DNA of 64,000 nt from positions 72,721,672 through 72,785,671 of the forward strand of contig OW121857.1 of the NCBI GenBank assembly GCA_933228895.1, in the 5' to 3' direction. The notes beneath the pieces were generated by a model. The model ran no database searches and had not been told where the DNA came from. It was given only the letters and a program-made list of their open reading frames with translations. The first letter of the stretch is position 1. Each line of letters begins with the position of its first letter. This stretch comes from Platycnemis pennipes. Lineage: Eukaryota; Arthropoda; Insecta; Odonata; Platycnemididae. Shown in pieces: positions 37,449 to 47,736 of the stretch. Position numbers and translations under genes: made by a program.

Positions 37449-37860
37449 AGCCCATTTCACACGACACTTAATCCAGCACAGGGTCGAGGATACTCGAGTA
37501 TTTCACTCCAGTATTCACATGATACTACTAGTATCATGTGAATAGAACCAGTATACTGGCTGACAAGCATGATCATTAGCATACTCGCTGAGCTACTTGA
37601 TGTGGTACTAGTTTGCTACTAGCTCCCAGTAGGACCCAGTGGCCATCAACCAAACACGTAACAGACGCTGTGCGATCTTCTCTTTTTTTAATTAGTATGG
37701 AATCATGTAGAATATCCGCATCATAGCAAGCACAAGGTTGATGATTGTGTAAAACCTCCCAGAACGTTTCCAATCATGCAAGATTACGTCCTATAGGTAT
37801 ATAGAGTAGCGGCTAGCACACTAGGTCTTGTGCTGGATCAAGTATCATGTGAAACGGGCT
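37449..37860. mobile_element. 412-bp MITE-like element with terminal inverted repeats
   Basis: The left end AGCCCATTTCACACGACACT and the right end (minus strand) AGCCCGTTTCACATGATACT are inverted copies. The match continues through ATCCAGCACA for a terminal repeat of about 35 bases with a few differences. No transposase is encoded; size and structure fit a non-autonomous DNA transposon. A clear target duplication was not seen, so the superfamily stays open. The interior contains a 31-bp palindrome. Confidence 0.75.
37513..37543 (+). repeat. 31-bp near-perfect palindrome inside the MITE
   Basis: ATTCACATGATACTA, a single central C (37528), then TAGTATCATGTGAAT: 15-bp arms with no mismatch. 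It echoes the element's own subterminal TATCATGTGAAA and is followed by CCAGTATACTGG, also palindromic. Confidence 0.9.
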
Positions 37861-39340
37861 ATATCTAAGTGTATGGTGGTCAGGGTGAACTGCATGATTA
37901 TCCGATGGGTACAGTGTTTTATAGGAACGAGTCCTTAACCTGTCATACATAACGCTCTAAGAGTGGAATTGGTTATTTTAACGTATGCGCTTCTGTGTAA
38001 TACATAAGGTTATGATTCATTCACTGTCTTGTTTATTGACTCTAGTAAAGTGTGAAATATCTATTAGTTTTACGATGGAGATACGATATCTGGAACATTT
38101 TATAATCTGCTTCATGGAAAATACATGCCAAATGTTGCAGCAGCCTTTTAACTTAATAATAAATTCAACCAACCTTTGAAATCGCTTGAATGGATTTAGT
38201 GTACATGTTTATTTAAACAAGGATAAAACGCGAGTTTAAGAGACATAAATGCAGGGAAACCGGGAAGAATACCTTTCCTAACTGAATATTTAAGTTTTTT
38301 AAATGATTTTTCATCAAAATGCCATTCCCTGTTCATCTGCCTGAGCGCAGGGAGGTCAGGTCTATCGCAGAGCATCAAACTACCTTCAAGCATCTTAAAT
38401 GATTCTAGAGTCAAGGGCAGAGAAAAAAATGTCGTAGTAGCTGCAGCAATCGCATACCGTTTTTTATATTTCCGTTGATTATCTCTTCTCGCTGAATTTA
38501 TAGCTATTGAAGTATTTATTCCGCTATAATTAGAGATGTATAACAATACATAATGGTTATAAAATAAAACCAGAAACTGCAATGCAGAGAAAAGCAAATT
38601 TAATGGCTTTGTAGCAATATAATATTTATTACTTTTTTATTTTGCTGGGGCGTTTTCATTAGGCCATTGGTCCACTTTCGTGAGTAAAACACTCAATTAT
38701 CCGTCTTCATAATTCATTAAGTATTTCCCTACGAGTAATTCTGTCAAGCTTTGGTTACTTTATTTGAAGGCCGCGTAATTCGAAATGAGGGAAAGAACCA
38801 CCTCTCTGAATATTTCTGTGCATATATGGTATACCTTCCCATGCTTTTATAACAACTAAGCTCATTTATGTATTAAGCTCAGTAGAATCAATTAGTTTTT
38901 TAATTCTTTTTTCGTAATGATTTCATTGATATACTACTCTTTCTTTAAAGTAATTTCAACAATTTTCAACATTCGCAAGTGCATTCCTAGCCCAATTCTT
39001 TATCGCCACAATTTATATAGCTATCGAAAGTTCAAATTCTCTCCAACCTCTACGCCATCGTGTGTCCTTGTTGGATATTCACGCACTTGTACATGTTACG
39101 GTGCCGGTCGCCTAAAATGTAGATGGAAGAACTGCACCTGTCGATGGCATTGACTCACCGCATTCCGTCACTCTCACCTGAATCCCTTCAAAACTCTCTC
39201 CGTATCCAGCGGACGACCAAACCGTATTGGGAAGATAATGATGTCAAAATATATGCAGAGAACAATCCATCAAATTCGTTATTTTTACCCGTCGGGTGCC
39301 GTTCCTGTAAAGGCGCTGACGCTCAACAATGTAGACAAGT
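37861..39340. other. AT-rich non-coding stretch
   Basis: A minus-strand frame of 133 codons (38196-38597) and + strand frames of 78-93 codons (38917-39404) have no recognisable domain and no convincing splice sites. Confidence 0.3.
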
Positions 39341-39362
39341 CCTCATGCTTTCGCTGACGTTC

Positions 39363-39390
39363 CGCCGTCACTCGCCGTCACACGCCGTCA
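39363..39390 (+). repeat. Three-unit 10-bp tandem repeat
   Basis: CGCCGTCA recurs at 39363, 39373 and 39383 with exact 10-base spacing, then GGCG. Very short; probably replication slippage. Confidence 0.7.
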
Positions 39391-39720
39391 GGCGTGTCCT
39401 GTGACCCGGTCGCATTATCTCCCCAAATCCTTTCTTCCACCAACTCAGTAGGCGGAATAGATTGAACGTGCCTTTTTTTTTTTAATATTATTCCTTTCGT
39501 TAGACACAACATCACCATCATGTTCCCGAATATATCGCCGAATGACTAAACCTGTCTTGAACTCCTTCGTCGTTGTCTTCGTATAGAAAGCTGGTTTGAA
39601 GTAAAGAGCCACTCGCTAATTATTTTCCATAAACCGTAAACTAAAATAACTCTTTTTGAGGTACTACACGACAAAGGTTTTAGTCCATAAATGCTGATTG
39701 AATGTTATATGAGTTAATTT

Positions 39721-39790
39721 TCACGCCGGCAACCTGAAGGCTACGGATTCTAATCCCGCCTAGGGAATGGTTTTTTTATGAAGGAATAAG
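39721..39790 (+). repeat. Degenerate tRNA-derived repeat
   Basis: GCCGGCAACCTGAAGGCTAC followed by the B-box-like GGATTCTAATCCCGCC. The A-box region is not recognisable and no cloverleaf forms. Old SINE-like fragment. Confidence 0.45.
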
Positions 39791-40487
39791 CCTTGCGTTA
39801 GAGTAAGTGAGATCTTGTGGCATAATTACAGTAGTTATAGTATCTTAAATCTTAAATACACTAATTACAAGCAGCAAGAAAATTTATGAATGCTTCTTAT
39901 TGCCTTCACACAATGAGGGAACTTGAAGAACCAATATTAAATATGAACATTTCTTGAGATGAAGCGTAGTTTTATTCAGTTTCCCTTAGACGAACGCACC
40001 ACTACGACAATATTCATGAGTACGTGATAGGACATACCTTGCCTGGTGATGAATGGTAGATCAGGTGTGGAGTAACAGCAGTGGCTCTTCCTAGAATTAT
40101 TGATGCACTCATTAGGTTCTGCCTCCTGAGCCTAATGAAGCTTATCTATGGTTTGCGGAATGGGACTCACCAATCAACTTCCCCACGGCGATTGATGAAA
40201 CCATGCAAAGGAGCCAGCTGGAGTCGAGGCAGTTTCACTTTCTTCTCCTCCAACTTAGTCTCGGTGTGTGCTCGGCTACTCTTCTTGCGACCCCACAGAC
40301 CTCCCGCAAGGTCTCCCCTTCCTTTCCGGTCGCTAGGGAATCTGCTGCCTCGCTTTCCCCGTCGATCCGGCCGCCCCGTAGCCGACCTCTACCGCGGGAC
40401 TCCCCGCGAAGCAGTCGGTATATTCCCTTCGTTCTTATTCTTAGCTACGATCTGATCCCCAACTTCTGTAAATTCATCTAAATCAAT

Positions 40488-40560
40488 ATTTCTTCATTTA
40501 CATAGTACCCTGCAAGACACAGCACTAATGTGTGGCAGGGGGTGACTCCCACCAGGCATA
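40488..40560 (-). repeat. Dispersed repeat family A, short fragment
   Basis: TACATAGTACCCTGCAAGAC and AATGTGTGGCAGGGGGTGAC match the family head; the rest of the unit is missing. Confidence 0.75.
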
Positions 40561-40669
40561 CAATAATTTGGTGCGAGCGATCTGATTGTTTGTAACCACA
40601 TTACCGGTTTTACTCACATGTCAACAAAAGAATCAAGCGAGCATGGTATCTTCCTATTCGGTATTACTT

Positions 40670-40802
40670 CTAATTTTATAAATAAAATAAAAACTTTTTT
40701 CTTTGGCACAAAATGTAATTAGACACTGCTCTACCGGTTTCGACAGTATCTAATTATGTCTTGTGGACTAGAACAAAGTTTTTATTATATTTATAAAATA
40801 TC
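40670..40802 (-). repeat. Degenerate foldback element with GAAACC core
   Basis: The outer inverted arms ATTTTATAAATAAAATAAAA and (minus strand) ATTTTATAAATATAATAAAA enclose a minus-strand segment GACATAATTAGATACTGTCG followed by AAACCGGTAG. GACA/TGTC can form a short stem directly before GAAACC, as in the 31.7-kb foldback, but the CUGAUGA part is not preserved. Likely an older member of the same class. Confidence 0.5.
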
Positions 40803-43154
40803 GAAATTTCACCAAGTGAACCTGCCTGCTATTTCTGTTATTTCTTCTAATTATTATCATAATATAGGATAGATACTGCATATATTTTTTCACAAATATT
40901 TCTTGTGACATGCAAACTATGTGTGGAGAAATCTAAAGCAATGAAACTCTTGCCTCATAAGTTAACTTTTGTTAAAATGTAAAAAAACACAAATATGGAT
41001 ACCCTCAATCCTATCTACCAAGATTGTTCGATAAATCCATTGGCACCCCGTGTTCAGTATTCTAAGATATTGTCATCGACCATTCAGTCTATTTGACTGT
41101 CTTTCTCTAGGTTATTTTCAGACCCTTAGATTTTTACCCTTTCCACTTTTGCCAGATTGATTCTTACATATTCATTGTTTTTGTCCTCTAAGTTGCTCAT
41201 AATCAGGGTCTTCAGGGTTACAGAACAGGGTTTACATCATGGTCTAACTGAGTTCTCTATGTTACCTGTTTTCGGGATTTTTCTGTTCGATATTTTACAC
41301 TTTCTTTCAGAGTTGTTTGAATTTGTAATTCGTTCAGAATTACCCGGTAGGAAATCCTCGCGTTCTCCTGGGGTAGACATTTTGACCCTTTTAGTACTGG
41401 GACAGATGTTCTCTGGTGGTGCTAAGTACATCTTAAACCTTTGCTATCACGATTTGTATGGTTGCAATCTTGGATGAGGGGAGATATAGGAAACTCATCA
41501 ATAAGTCTTAGATTGTGAATTTATCGTATGCACATCGGTCGCGAATGAAAAACTCGAATCGGGTCCATTAGATTTACAAGGGAAAAGTCACCAAATAATT
41601 CCTCAGACTTAGGTTACAGCCTCGAATCACTCCCTCTCCTGTAAGCACTTTGATGCTTATAAATCAGCATGGTATCTTGAGATAGTTCTCAACCCACTAG
41701 TTGGAAACGGTTGCCTCTTGTCGCCTTCACCACCTTGCCCCATTCCGTTTCCGGCGTACTTTCTATCCTTGCTGCTCTCACACCTTCACCACCCGCAAGA
41801 CTTATTGCTCTCACCCCCTCTTCTTCAAGGATCTCCCGGCATCTTTTAATCTCAGGTTTCAGCGCTAATATCTCACATCTTTGGTGCTATATTTCTACCC
41901 ATATCTCTCAACATTTCCTCGCTTAAAATGTTGCTTTTGTGCCTATTCTCTTATGTAGCCGCGCCGCCGGTTAGCTGATACCGCTGATACATACTCTCCA
42001 AATTCACTTTTATAAATATTTTGCATTCGCTCTTAAACCGCAGCTTATATGTTTTTCCTTCTCACTAAGCTCACGTCGGAGGCAGTCCAGCCACGCGTAT
42101 TTTTTTTTACTGAAGCGGATCTTGGGAATTTCTCGAAAACCACATCTGTATTTCATGCGCATATGCGATGGGTGGTCGCCTTGAATGAGTAAACTTCTTG
42201 TGTGACTCCCATCGGGATTTCGCAAACTCTGTTGCGAAAGTAACCCCTAAGTTCACGGTCTTTACGCTTCCGCGGACGCGAAGGAAACTTTTCTCCTTGA
42301 TTCTCCGCATACCGGAAATTTTAGACTCTCGCTGAAGTTTGCACGGTATTTCCCGACCATCGCCTACCATTATTAGGCTTGTCTGATGTGCGGTGGAAAA
42401 ATTCCTGCTTGGTTGGATTTATGAGCCGCGTCGAAACCTCAGCGCTCGCTATTAATAACAGGCCCTAGAGCGAAATTCTATTATCCGGATTCTTGCTCGC
42501 GTCCCTCATCTAGTTCCACACGATATTCCGTGGCCGTTCCCAATCCCCTCTTCTAAGCGGACTTCCATTTTGGTCCCGTCTTCCGCATCTTGCTCAGCGA
42601 GCCAGAGGCGGCCAATGAGTGCAGTGTATTTATACATGCCCGCGGGATAGAAGTGTTGGATGCCTCCGCCGCCCGGTCACGCGGAGCGCGGCTTATTGGT
42701 GGACGTGATCGTCGGGCCGTGAAGGAGCTCCCTGTATGCGTGCTACACGCGTCCGGCAGCTGTGACCATTGGCGCGTTGAAAAGCTGTCGGGGTGGAGAA
42801 AAAATATGAAGATCGAAATGAAAAGGAGACGCAAGAAATGAAAAGAGCGGGTCGCGATGATATAGTTGCCCTGTTGGATTAGGAGCGCGCGTTATCCTCG
42901 TCGGCGGTGACTTCATTAGAACGGAATGCATATCGCGGATGACATGCCTTGAATCCATTTGCGTGAATTTTCTTGGTCACATCAGGTCACGAGGAGGAGA
43001 AATATTGCAATGCAATTGCCTTCTATCGGCATTATTCTTTAAGACGCTTCTAAAACACTCAAGGTCCAGTTAATAACAGGGCACTCGGTATTATTATCCC
43101 AGTTGTCTTCTGTGATACCTTGGGGTATATTCAGTGAGCCTCCAAATATTGTTT
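40803..43154. other. Non-coding stretch with CpG-rich patch
   Basis: A GC-rich, CpG-dense patch at about 42590-42790 is open on both strands for 80-90 codons without recognisable product. The rest is AT-rich and shows no exon. Confidence 0.35.
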
Positions 43155-43197
43155 CAAAATATTATTTCCAACCCAGGGAGAAGGAAATAATATTTTG
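43155..43197 (+). repeat. Perfect 15-bp intronic hairpin
   Basis: CAAAATATTATTTCC (43155-43169), 13-nt loop, GGAAATAATATTTTG (43183-43197). It lies about 380 bases upstream of the exon at 43581. Whether it matters for splicing is unknown. Confidence 0.75.
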
Positions 43198-43580
43198 AGA
43201 TAACCCCTTATCATGCCTTATGATTATGCTCATTAAGTTCATTTACCGTTAACAATTCGTAAAGCTTGATGAGTTTGAAAGCAAGAGCCACAGTCTCACT
43301 TTCAAAGACTAACCCTGAATGTGCATTACCTATTTTATATTTAACTCTATCATATATAGCAGTAGTATTGCAAATTACTACCCTGAAAGAGAAAGTGATA
43401 ATACCAATTAAAATATAACTTATTAACTAAATGGATTTTAAAATAAATTCTCTTATACGTCAGTGTTTACTTTACTGCGTTTGGTTGGATATTTTTCGGT
43501 TCAAATTTATATTAGATTTCAATAGTGGAATACTTAATTGAGACTGTAATTCACTAATAGTGTCATTTGTTTTCTTTCAG

Positions 43581-43631
43581 ATACGGCAAGAAAAACCCTA
43601 CTACATTGCTGATCCTGAGGTCGACTCCCTT
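43581..43631 (+). CDS. 51-nt internal coding exon, host gene not recognised
   Basis: Bounded by a strong acceptor (TTTGTTTTCTTTCAG at 43566-43580, with a branch-point-like CACTAAT about 30 bases upstream) and the consensus donor GTAAGT at 43632. It is exactly 17 codons and open in phase 0, encoding IRQEKPYYIADPEVDSL. One other frame is also open (YGKKNPTTLL...), but phase 0 gives the more protein-like peptide. The Tyr/Asp/Glu-rich, Pro-containing peptide would suit a cytoplasmic linker, but I do not recognise the protein. The length is a multiple of three, so the exon could be skipped or included without a frame change. No neighbouring exon of normal size lies within the window. Confidence 0.65.
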
Positions 43632-44384
43632 GTAAGTACTTCACATTTTATATTCAATCAAATATCTTTTAATTCGTTTTTTGTATTATGTGCGTTGAAA
43701 TTGAATTCACAAGAAAATAGCACATAAAAGAGGATAGATAGTGGTAATAAGTGTGAGCGGTTGATGAAAGAATCGTCCAAATTTGAATGCGGTGGTTTAC
43801 GGATATGAGACCTAAATTCTTGGAAGAGGTGCGAAGAATTGATGTGAGGTTTTGAAATTTGGGCTTGAAGAAATAAAGAATGAATGCATTGGACGGGAAA
43901 GAACACCAATAATGAGGTGTTGAGCATGGTGCAGAACAAAAGAAATTTGCAACCGGTTGGATGACTGGAGCCGGTTGTAGGTGGGTGGAACAAGCAATTA
44001 GAGACAGGTATTGAAGGTTGTGGTTCGTGGTAAGATGCGGGATAAGCAACGAGAGACAGGTAAAGAAAAAAAATTTTGAATGAAATGAATAAAGTTAGGA
44101 ATGATACTTACGTGAAGGGGAAATTTCGCTTCTAAATTTACCTCGTCCGGTAGGAAACTGGTATTTATAATAAGCGATAGAGAATAACCAATTTGATGGC
44201 CTATTCGATACAGTTGATATTGTGAACTCCAATTCATTGCCTATTTTTCATAGGAATGCTAATTGTCTGTTGCGTCACAGATGTACCTATCAGGCGTATG
44301 AACATAATTGTATATTTAAATTGATTCTTTCAGGTGTAACTCTCTGGAAGGACAGCATGACGATGGAACAGAAAGATCAGGATT
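43632..44384. other. Intron-like DNA after the exon
   Basis: Minus-strand frames of 79-126 codons (43669-44237) are open but unrecognised. TTGATTCTTTCAG at about 44324-44336 resembles an acceptor and the next 78 bases are open in one frame, but the segment runs into a foldback at 44385 and has no donor. Confidence 0.35.
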
Positions 44385-44481
44385 AGTTTCTTCCACAAAC
44401 ATTCTTTAACGATAGGTAAAACTAATTTTTCCTGAGAGAGTGAAATTAGTTTTAGCATTAAAGAACACGTGTGGAAGAAAC
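44385..44481. repeat. Imperfect foldback repeat
   Basis: AGTTTCTTCCACAAACATTC ... AAAACTAATTT (44385-44428) pairs with AAATTAGTTTT ... GTGTGGAAGAAAC (44443-44481), with several mismatches and small gaps. A diverged hairpin element; no hammerhead-like core seen in its loop. Confidence 0.6.
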
Positions 44482-47062
44482 ATTGACCAGTCTTTGTGTT
44501 TTATCGACATTTACGTATCGTTCCACATAGCGAGCCACTGAAGGGAGCGTGGCAGTTATGTCTATTAATCATGCATTCATGGCGGTCAAGTAAACAATCC
44601 TATTATTAGAAACTACAATACCAGCTTTGATATTAGCGTGAACTTATTAATTTACTTTAGAAAATAAAGAATCATCTTGTGAAATATAGGTTTTAATCAC
44701 AAAGCATGATACTAGTACACACGTATGGTTCACATGTATTATGCACGTGTGCTAAGAATGCATAAATACGAGGGAGCCCAACCTCCCCCATTCAGGCAGC
44801 TCCCTCCTCCCACTCCCGATGACCCTAATCTCGTTTAATCGGCACAGCCTTAACGCTGCCACTGTAATCAACCTCCCCATCCCCCACCACAGACATCAGC
44901 ACAGGTCGCCTCCGACCCAAGCCGATCCGCAGCTACGAGGCGAATGGGGGTGAGAAGGGGTTATTGGGTGAGGGGCCAGGGTGATGTGACTGTGCTCGTG
45001 TGGGGAGGAGGAAGGAGAGAGGGTGAAGTGGGTACCACATCCGTGTCGTGGCTGAATCGAAGCTGGCTGACAAGATGCTGTCTGGATAAGGTCCGATGAG
45101 AAGGTCGCAGAGCGAAAAATGAGCGATCCACGGGGTAGCTGGCGATGATAGGAAGGGAGAGAGGGGTCTCGTAAGTGGAATCGGAGGAAGTGGAGTCGGT
45201 AGATGGAAAGGGGGGAAGCAACCGTCCCAGAGAGCAGAAGAACAGAAGCGAGCCTTCATTAAGTCGGCAGGGATGCCACTTTGAGTCTCCTAACCCTCTT
45301 CGAATTCATCCCGTTGTGTTTTAAGCATAGCGGTGGGATGGGGAAGACCGTACGGATCCGTCCCATGCTAAAAAACCGGGATGGAATTATATATTTAATT
45401 TTCCAATCCTGTATCAAGTGGAATCCTATTGTTCGCGGATGTTAAAATAATTCCATCGCGATAATTTTCTTCCTCCTTGGGTGGCCGCGGATTTGCATTT
45501 TTGCGTGATGCGTGGACAGGTTACCAAACTAATCGCTGATACCACAGTGGTGGAATAGAGCCGAGTACTGGCTAATGTGATACAAAGAGTCTGGCCCCGC
45601 TCTCGAGATTGGACTGTTGGGAATTCCGTACTCCAGTGCCTTATTTCTGTGTAGTATAATTTGTCGGTCATGTGTGCATGTAACACCTTAGTTACAGTCT
45701 AACGGTGAAGCGACCTGTAAGACAATTTATATTCGTAGTGGATACGAGAAAAGAAGATGTTGGGATTTGTTGATCCATTATTATTTATTCTGGATCAACC
45801 ACAGAGGATTTCTTTAGTATTTTGAATTTTCAACTGCTTAGTACAAATGAGCTGGATTGATAGTGAGGTTTTTACCGCTCAAAAGAGTATAATCAACACG
45901 TTCGCTGGCCATAATATTTAATATCAGAACACAATTTTTGTACGAGAGTAACATGCTGTTCATCTCTTGCTTATGGTATAAATATATGTCATGTTTCATC
46001 ACTTACATGAGACCGCAAATGAAATCAATTTTTGATGTAGATGGGCACATTTGGATTGGTTGGGGTGGATTTCACTTAATTAATTTTGTAGTGAGCAGAG
46101 GGCTTCATATCCCTCAGCGTCTCGTAAAATTTCGCCCGTAAGAAGGCGCTGAAATTCCCTTTGCTGGTGAGCATTACGTGGAGGGCAACTATAAAAGAAG
46201 TAGTTGTATCTATTCTTTGATTACTGCTTTCACCCTGAACTAATTAGGTGCATTTTTCTTCGAAGATTATTTATGGACGCAGTTGTGTCTTAAGAGTTCT
46301 TTCAATTTTATTGTGAGTGAGAAGCAATCGGATGGAGATGGGGAAATTGTTCGGTGATAGGAGTATGAGGATTGCTATACGCTCAAAAATACAGCCTTTG
46401 ATATTATCTCGACAAATACCTACGTATTTTAAGGTAACCCTTGCGGGTTCGTGAGGTATGTTTTTCTCGGCGAAATTCCGTTCGCGACTTCAAAGAAATG
46501 GGCAGAAATCTGATGTTGGGTGGAAAGTCGTAGGGTTGAAGGATTGGAAGGAAGTGGTGGGAGTGGAGAAGGGAGGGGGTTATTGAAGGGTCATCGGGCT
46601 GGAGTCGGCAGCGGAGAGAGGAGCATGGGAGGGGAGTAGCATGTGCAGGAGACTACTCCCACCTACCCTATGAACACATGTCTGCCGCTTATACGCATTA
46701 ATGGACATCGAAACACACACCGTGGAACAAACCTTTGGCATCCCTCCTCGGTGAGAAGATCTATACGTTCGTGTGTTGCGCGGAGCGTGCATGGAGCAAC
46801 GTTTGTCGAGAACTCTTCGTGAATGGCTGGGAGTCACACTTCCCGCTAGGGGAGTTGAACCCCGTCACGCAAAATATCACATTAGAACATTCAAAATTTT
46901 AATTAATTTGTATTTTAAGTTGGGAATCATCAACACATGCGAAGAAGTGTGGGAAATATGTTCGTAAAAATGCTAATGCCTTAATCGCGAAAATGATTTC
47001 ATTAACGAGAATAAAGGAGATTACTAATGACATGTTTTAACATATTTGCATAGTTTTGGGTA
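44482..47062. other. Non-coding stretch
   Basis: G/A-rich on the + strand at about 44990-45250 and 46500-46640. A B-box-like GGGTTCAACTCC on the minus strand near 46850-46862 lacks a tRNA-like A-box. No exon supported. Confidence 0.35.
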
Positions 47063-47125
47063 TGTCTGCATCCACACTACTCTACAAGCCGCCACAAGAA
47101 CGTGTGGCTGAGATTAGTAGGTCAC
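47063..47125 (-). repeat. Dispersed repeat family A, diverged fragment
   Basis: CTGCATCCACACTACTCTAC, AAGCCGCCACAAGAACGTGT and GGCTGAG correspond to the family head in diverged form. Confidence 0.5.
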
Positions 47126-47551
47126 CAGCCGTGAAAATGAAAATAAGCAGGAAAAAACGTTGCAAGTAAAATTATGAAGTTTTGTGTGTAATGTGTTTGA
47201 AAAAATTATACGTGATGAGCGTAAATTGGATATAATTTATATTATTGTAGTAGGAAAGAGAGTGGAATTTAAAGATTTAATAAAATTTTCGATGAAATGT
47301 GGAAGAAATTAGGAAAAGCATTTGTAAATGCAGGATAAAACACGGTTAAATGCGACCTTATCCGGCCAAACGCGGTGAAGAAACATTTCTGAAGTTTAAA
47401 TAAATTTCACAAATTGTAATGGCCACTTCTATTCAATGCATGTACACTTTTATCTAATGCAAAAGACTTTTTTCAGTGCCTAATAAGTCATAAATCCCTA
47501 AATAACATATAGATCACAGTATCAGGCGTCACGTAGTGGAATTTAGACATA

Positions 47552-47736
47552 TTGGATGAGTAAAAAACTTTAGCAATTTTCCACAATGTATTTTAAAATA
47601 ATAAAATTACACAACACGTGTTTCGGCTTACTTACTTACCACCTGATGATGGCTTAGTAAGCCGAAACACGTGTTGTGTAATTTTGTTATTTTAAAATAC
47701 ATTGTGGAAAATTGCTAAAGTTTTTTAGTCATCCAA
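47552..47736 (+). repeat. Young foldback element with hammerhead-like core
   Basis: Two inverted arms of about 79 nt (47552-47630 and about 47658-47736) differ at only about two positions, so the copy is recent or homogenised. Between them lies ACCTGATGATGGCTTAGTAA, then GCCGAAACACGTGTTGTGTA. This contains CTGATGA (47643-47649), a stem II of GGCTT/AAGCC with an AGT loop, GAAAC (47664-47668) and a 4-bp stem III (ACAC/GTGT, counting the last A of GAAA). It ends in GTA, a permitted NUH cleavage triplet. One extra T separates CTGATGA from stem II, unlike the textbook core. Penelope-like retroelements carry hammerheads in their terminal repeats; assignment here is inference. Confidence 0.8.
47643..47680 (+). 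ncRNA. Putative hammerhead ribozyme core
   Basis: Core order CUGAUGA, stem II, GAAA, stem III, GUA matches a type I hammerhead with a short stem III. Stem I would have to form between the outer arms (for example AATTTTGTTATTTTAAAATA downstream), across an upstream bulge. The extra U before stem II may impair or abolish activity, so self-cleavage is not claimed. Confidence 0.4.

Noticed and set aside
44337..44414. Possible terminal exon after TTCTTTCAG
   Set aside because: The open frame runs into a foldback repeat at 44385 and ends by chance at a TAA; no polyadenylation context.
46830..46870. B-box-like GGGTTCAACTCC (minus strand)
   Set aside because: No A-box or cloverleaf; not a tRNA or a SINE head that I can support.
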